A DNA stretch of 64,000 nt from NCBI RefSeq assembly GCF_014698505.1, contig NZ_JACJTD010000031.1, positions 1 to 64,000 of the forward strand, read 5' to 3'. Shown here one piece after another: positions 62,603 to 64,000 of the stretch (within the stretch, counting starts at the first letter, position 1; every line of letters begins with the position of its first letter). The DNA comes from Nostoc foliaceum FACHB-393 (GTDB lineage Bacteria > Cyanobacteriota > Cyanobacteriia > Cyanobacteriales > Nostocaceae). The notes under the pieces are model-generated. The model searched no databases and was not told the origin of the DNA. It was given only the letters and a program-made list of their open reading frames with translations. A program made the position numbers and the translations under genes.

Positions 62603-63475
62603 TCATGTTCTTGACAAGAACAAATCACCGAAACGATGGATTCTAGTCAAAAAATTCAGTTTCGGGATCAGCTTGTTCAGTTTTTGACTCGGCTGTTGTT
62701 TTCTTGGTGCTGGCGGAGTTGCTATTCGTAAAATTAGCTCTAGCAACCAAGGGGCAAGGCGTTGACACAATACAGCTAAATGACTTTGCCATCCAACTAG
62801 AATTTCTGGTGAATCATTTTGCATTCCGGTGACGAGTGCTTTAGCCACTTCCTGGGGAGTCATGGGGATCACCCAGCGAAATAATTTTAAGTCGCGCACC
62901 ATGTCTGTGTCTGTGAGGGAAGGCAGTAATGCAATGACTCGGATATTGTAATCAGCTAGTTCGCGCCGTAAGGCTTGGGTAAATCCTAAGATGGCAAACT
63001 TGGTAGCTGAGTAAGTGGCCATCGTCGGTGCAGCCACCTTCCCCATCAGACTCGACACATTGACGATTGTGCCTTGCTTTTGGCTGGCCATGCGTCGAGC
63101 GATCAGACTAGTGAGGTTGTACATCCCTAATAAGTTCACAGAGAGTTCTTCTTGAACTTGGGGCAGTTTAGATTGCAAAAAGGAGGTTTGGTATGCGACT
63201 CCCGCACAATTAACCAGCAGGTGAATCTGTCCGTAATTTCGCCACAGTTGGGCAACAGCGATATTCACTTCAATTGTCTGGGTCAAATCTAAGGCCACGA
63301 TCGCAGTTTCCGTGCCCATCGCCTCGATTTCGTTAGCTACCTCGACTAACTTTTGGCGATCGCGTGCTACCAATATCAGTCGCTTGATGCCTTGTTGCGC
63401 TAGTTCGAGGGCGATCGCTCGTCCAATCCCACGGGAAGCCCCTGTAATTAGGGCAACTTTACCTTGAATCTCCAT
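62603..63475 (-). CDS. SDR-family short-chain dehydrogenase
   Basis: A 290-residue oxidoreductase. The cofactor loop is GASRGIG, with NCAGVAY and the catalytic set Ser in VNVSSLMGK and YSATK. The last 70 residues are longer than a minimal SDR and include a hydrophobic stretch (LAPWLLELILRI) that may associate with membranes, followed by a basic tail. ATG 63475 is chosen because GGAGG lies eight bases upstream; the longer frame to 63535 adds a sequence of no resemblance. Substrate unknown; lipid or polyketide reduction is possible. Confidence 0.88.
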   Translation of the reverse strand: MEIQGKVALITGASRGIGRAIALELAQQGIKRLILVARDRQKLVEVANEIEAMGTETAIVALDLTQTIEVNIAVAQLWRNYGQIHLLVNCAGVAYQTSFLQSKLPQVQEELSVNLLGMYNLTSLIARRMASQKQGTIVNVSSLMGKVAAPTMATYSATKFAILGFTQALRRELADYNIRVIALLPSLTDTDMVRDLKLFRWVIPMTPQEVAKALVTGMQNDSPEILVGWQSHLAVLCQRLAPWLLELILRIATPPAPRKQQPSQKLNKLIPKLNFLTRIHRFGDLFLSRT

Positions 63476-64000
63476 TGGTTTTATCCTCCAAAATCTAAGT
63501 CTTACCAAACTCTTCGTTATTGCCGATATACACAATCAAGAGCTACTCGCTTGTCGGCACAAGGTAAGACAAATAAGCAATCGTAATTGAAATCAAACTG
63601 AAACTAAGCCTTTGGCAACGAGATATTTCTTGGTTAATCTGCAATCCCTCATAATTGTCTATACGAGGCAGAAATTTCTCGTTTTTAACCCGTCAAACCC
63701 GAACACACTTGGCTGAATGGGTATAGCTCATAGATTTTATTTCTCCTAGATCAGAGCGTTCATCAGCATCGTTGTCATACACACGTTAGCAATTAAATCA
63801 AGGTATTGCAATATTCTTTAATAAGTATTTCTTAATACTTCTTAACGACAAGCATATATATAGTAAATATTTTATTAAATAAGTTTTTATGAATACCTCA
63901 GTACAAATATCTCAATTCCCTGACAAATAGCTCCTGTTTTAGGAAATTGTCATATCTAATTCATAGCTTAGAAGCAAAAAAGACATATAGATTTTGGTTT
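63476..64000. other. Gene-free right edge
   Basis: AT-rich, with no open frame of convincing length and no RNA gene recognised. It holds the promoter of the SDR gene and possibly the start of a gene beyond the window. Confidence 0.4.

Overview
The window is a piece of a filamentous, heterocyst-type cyanobacterial chromosome, most likely Nostoc or a close relative. Three things point there. The HIP1 octamer GCGATCGC recurs throughout. Many genes are cyanobacterial-type: SigC, FurA, SbtA/SbtB, a CURT1/CAAD protein, a DUF4168 protein, and a SpkB-like kinase with pentapeptide repeats. There is also a heavy load of short dispersed repeats, both between genes and inside coding sequences. No prophage, CRISPR array or intact transposon is visible. 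The only mobile-element traces are a decayed TnpB fragment at the left edge and several MITE-like or palindromic repeats.

Layout. At 1-5.0 kb are a TnpB remnant, an FHA protein, a zinc-ribbon Ser/Thr kinase with pentapeptide repeats, and a squalene/phytoene synthase-family enzyme with an altered second Asp motif. At 5.7-16 kb are a FAD oxidoreductase fused to a Rieske domain, a GH31 alpha-glucosidase carrying an 8-bp tandem repeat, a giant membrane PAS/GAF hybrid histidine kinase, and a LuxR-type regulator. At 16.3-22 kb are a secreted DUF4168 protein, DNA polymerase III delta, a DUF1868 2H-phosphoesterase-like protein, and a divergent cluster of RDD, multi-pass membrane and SpoIIM-family genes.

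At 22.4-28.4 kb lies a complete phosphate uptake locus: a Pho box, then pstS, pstC, pstA and pstB, then a strong terminator. A separate second pstB follows whose Q-loop glutamine is a proline. At 28.4-33.9 kb are a LOTUS-like fragment, an unusual SDR, hppD, a GNAT fragment, a HAD phosphatase, tRNA-Pro(CGG) abutted by the tail of a lost ABC transporter, lipA and gpsA. At 34.4-42 kb are sigC, furA convergent with a peptidoglycan-binding gene (the arrangement that in Anabaena yields antisense RNA to furA), and cobN, which carries several repeat-derived insertions.

At 42-51.5 kb are a GAF histidine kinase, a RimK-like ATP-grasp ligase, a proline-rich membrane protein, a Tat-exported phosphatase, a MATE exporter, an ABM monooxygenase and pcrA. 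At 52-54.1 kb is a tight operon of sbtA (Na+/bicarbonate symporter), sbtB (PII-like regulator) and a beta-carbonic anhydrase with a twin-arginine signal. It looks like an inorganic-carbon acquisition unit with one extracytoplasmic enzyme. The window ends with two more histidine kinases, a CURT1/CAAD thylakoid protein, an SLH-domain protein, a GH57 hydrolase and an SDR.

Most of the content is housekeeping or acclimation machinery: phosphate, iron, bicarbonate, glycogen, cofactors and signalling. The less ordinary signals are the sbtA-sbtB-Tat carbonic anhydrase operon, the repeat insertions inside otherwise conserved proteins, the Q-loop-less PstB, catalytic-residue changes in two enzymes, and gene debris at the tRNA-Pro 3' end. 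Annotation rests on reading motifs by eye; no database search was possible.
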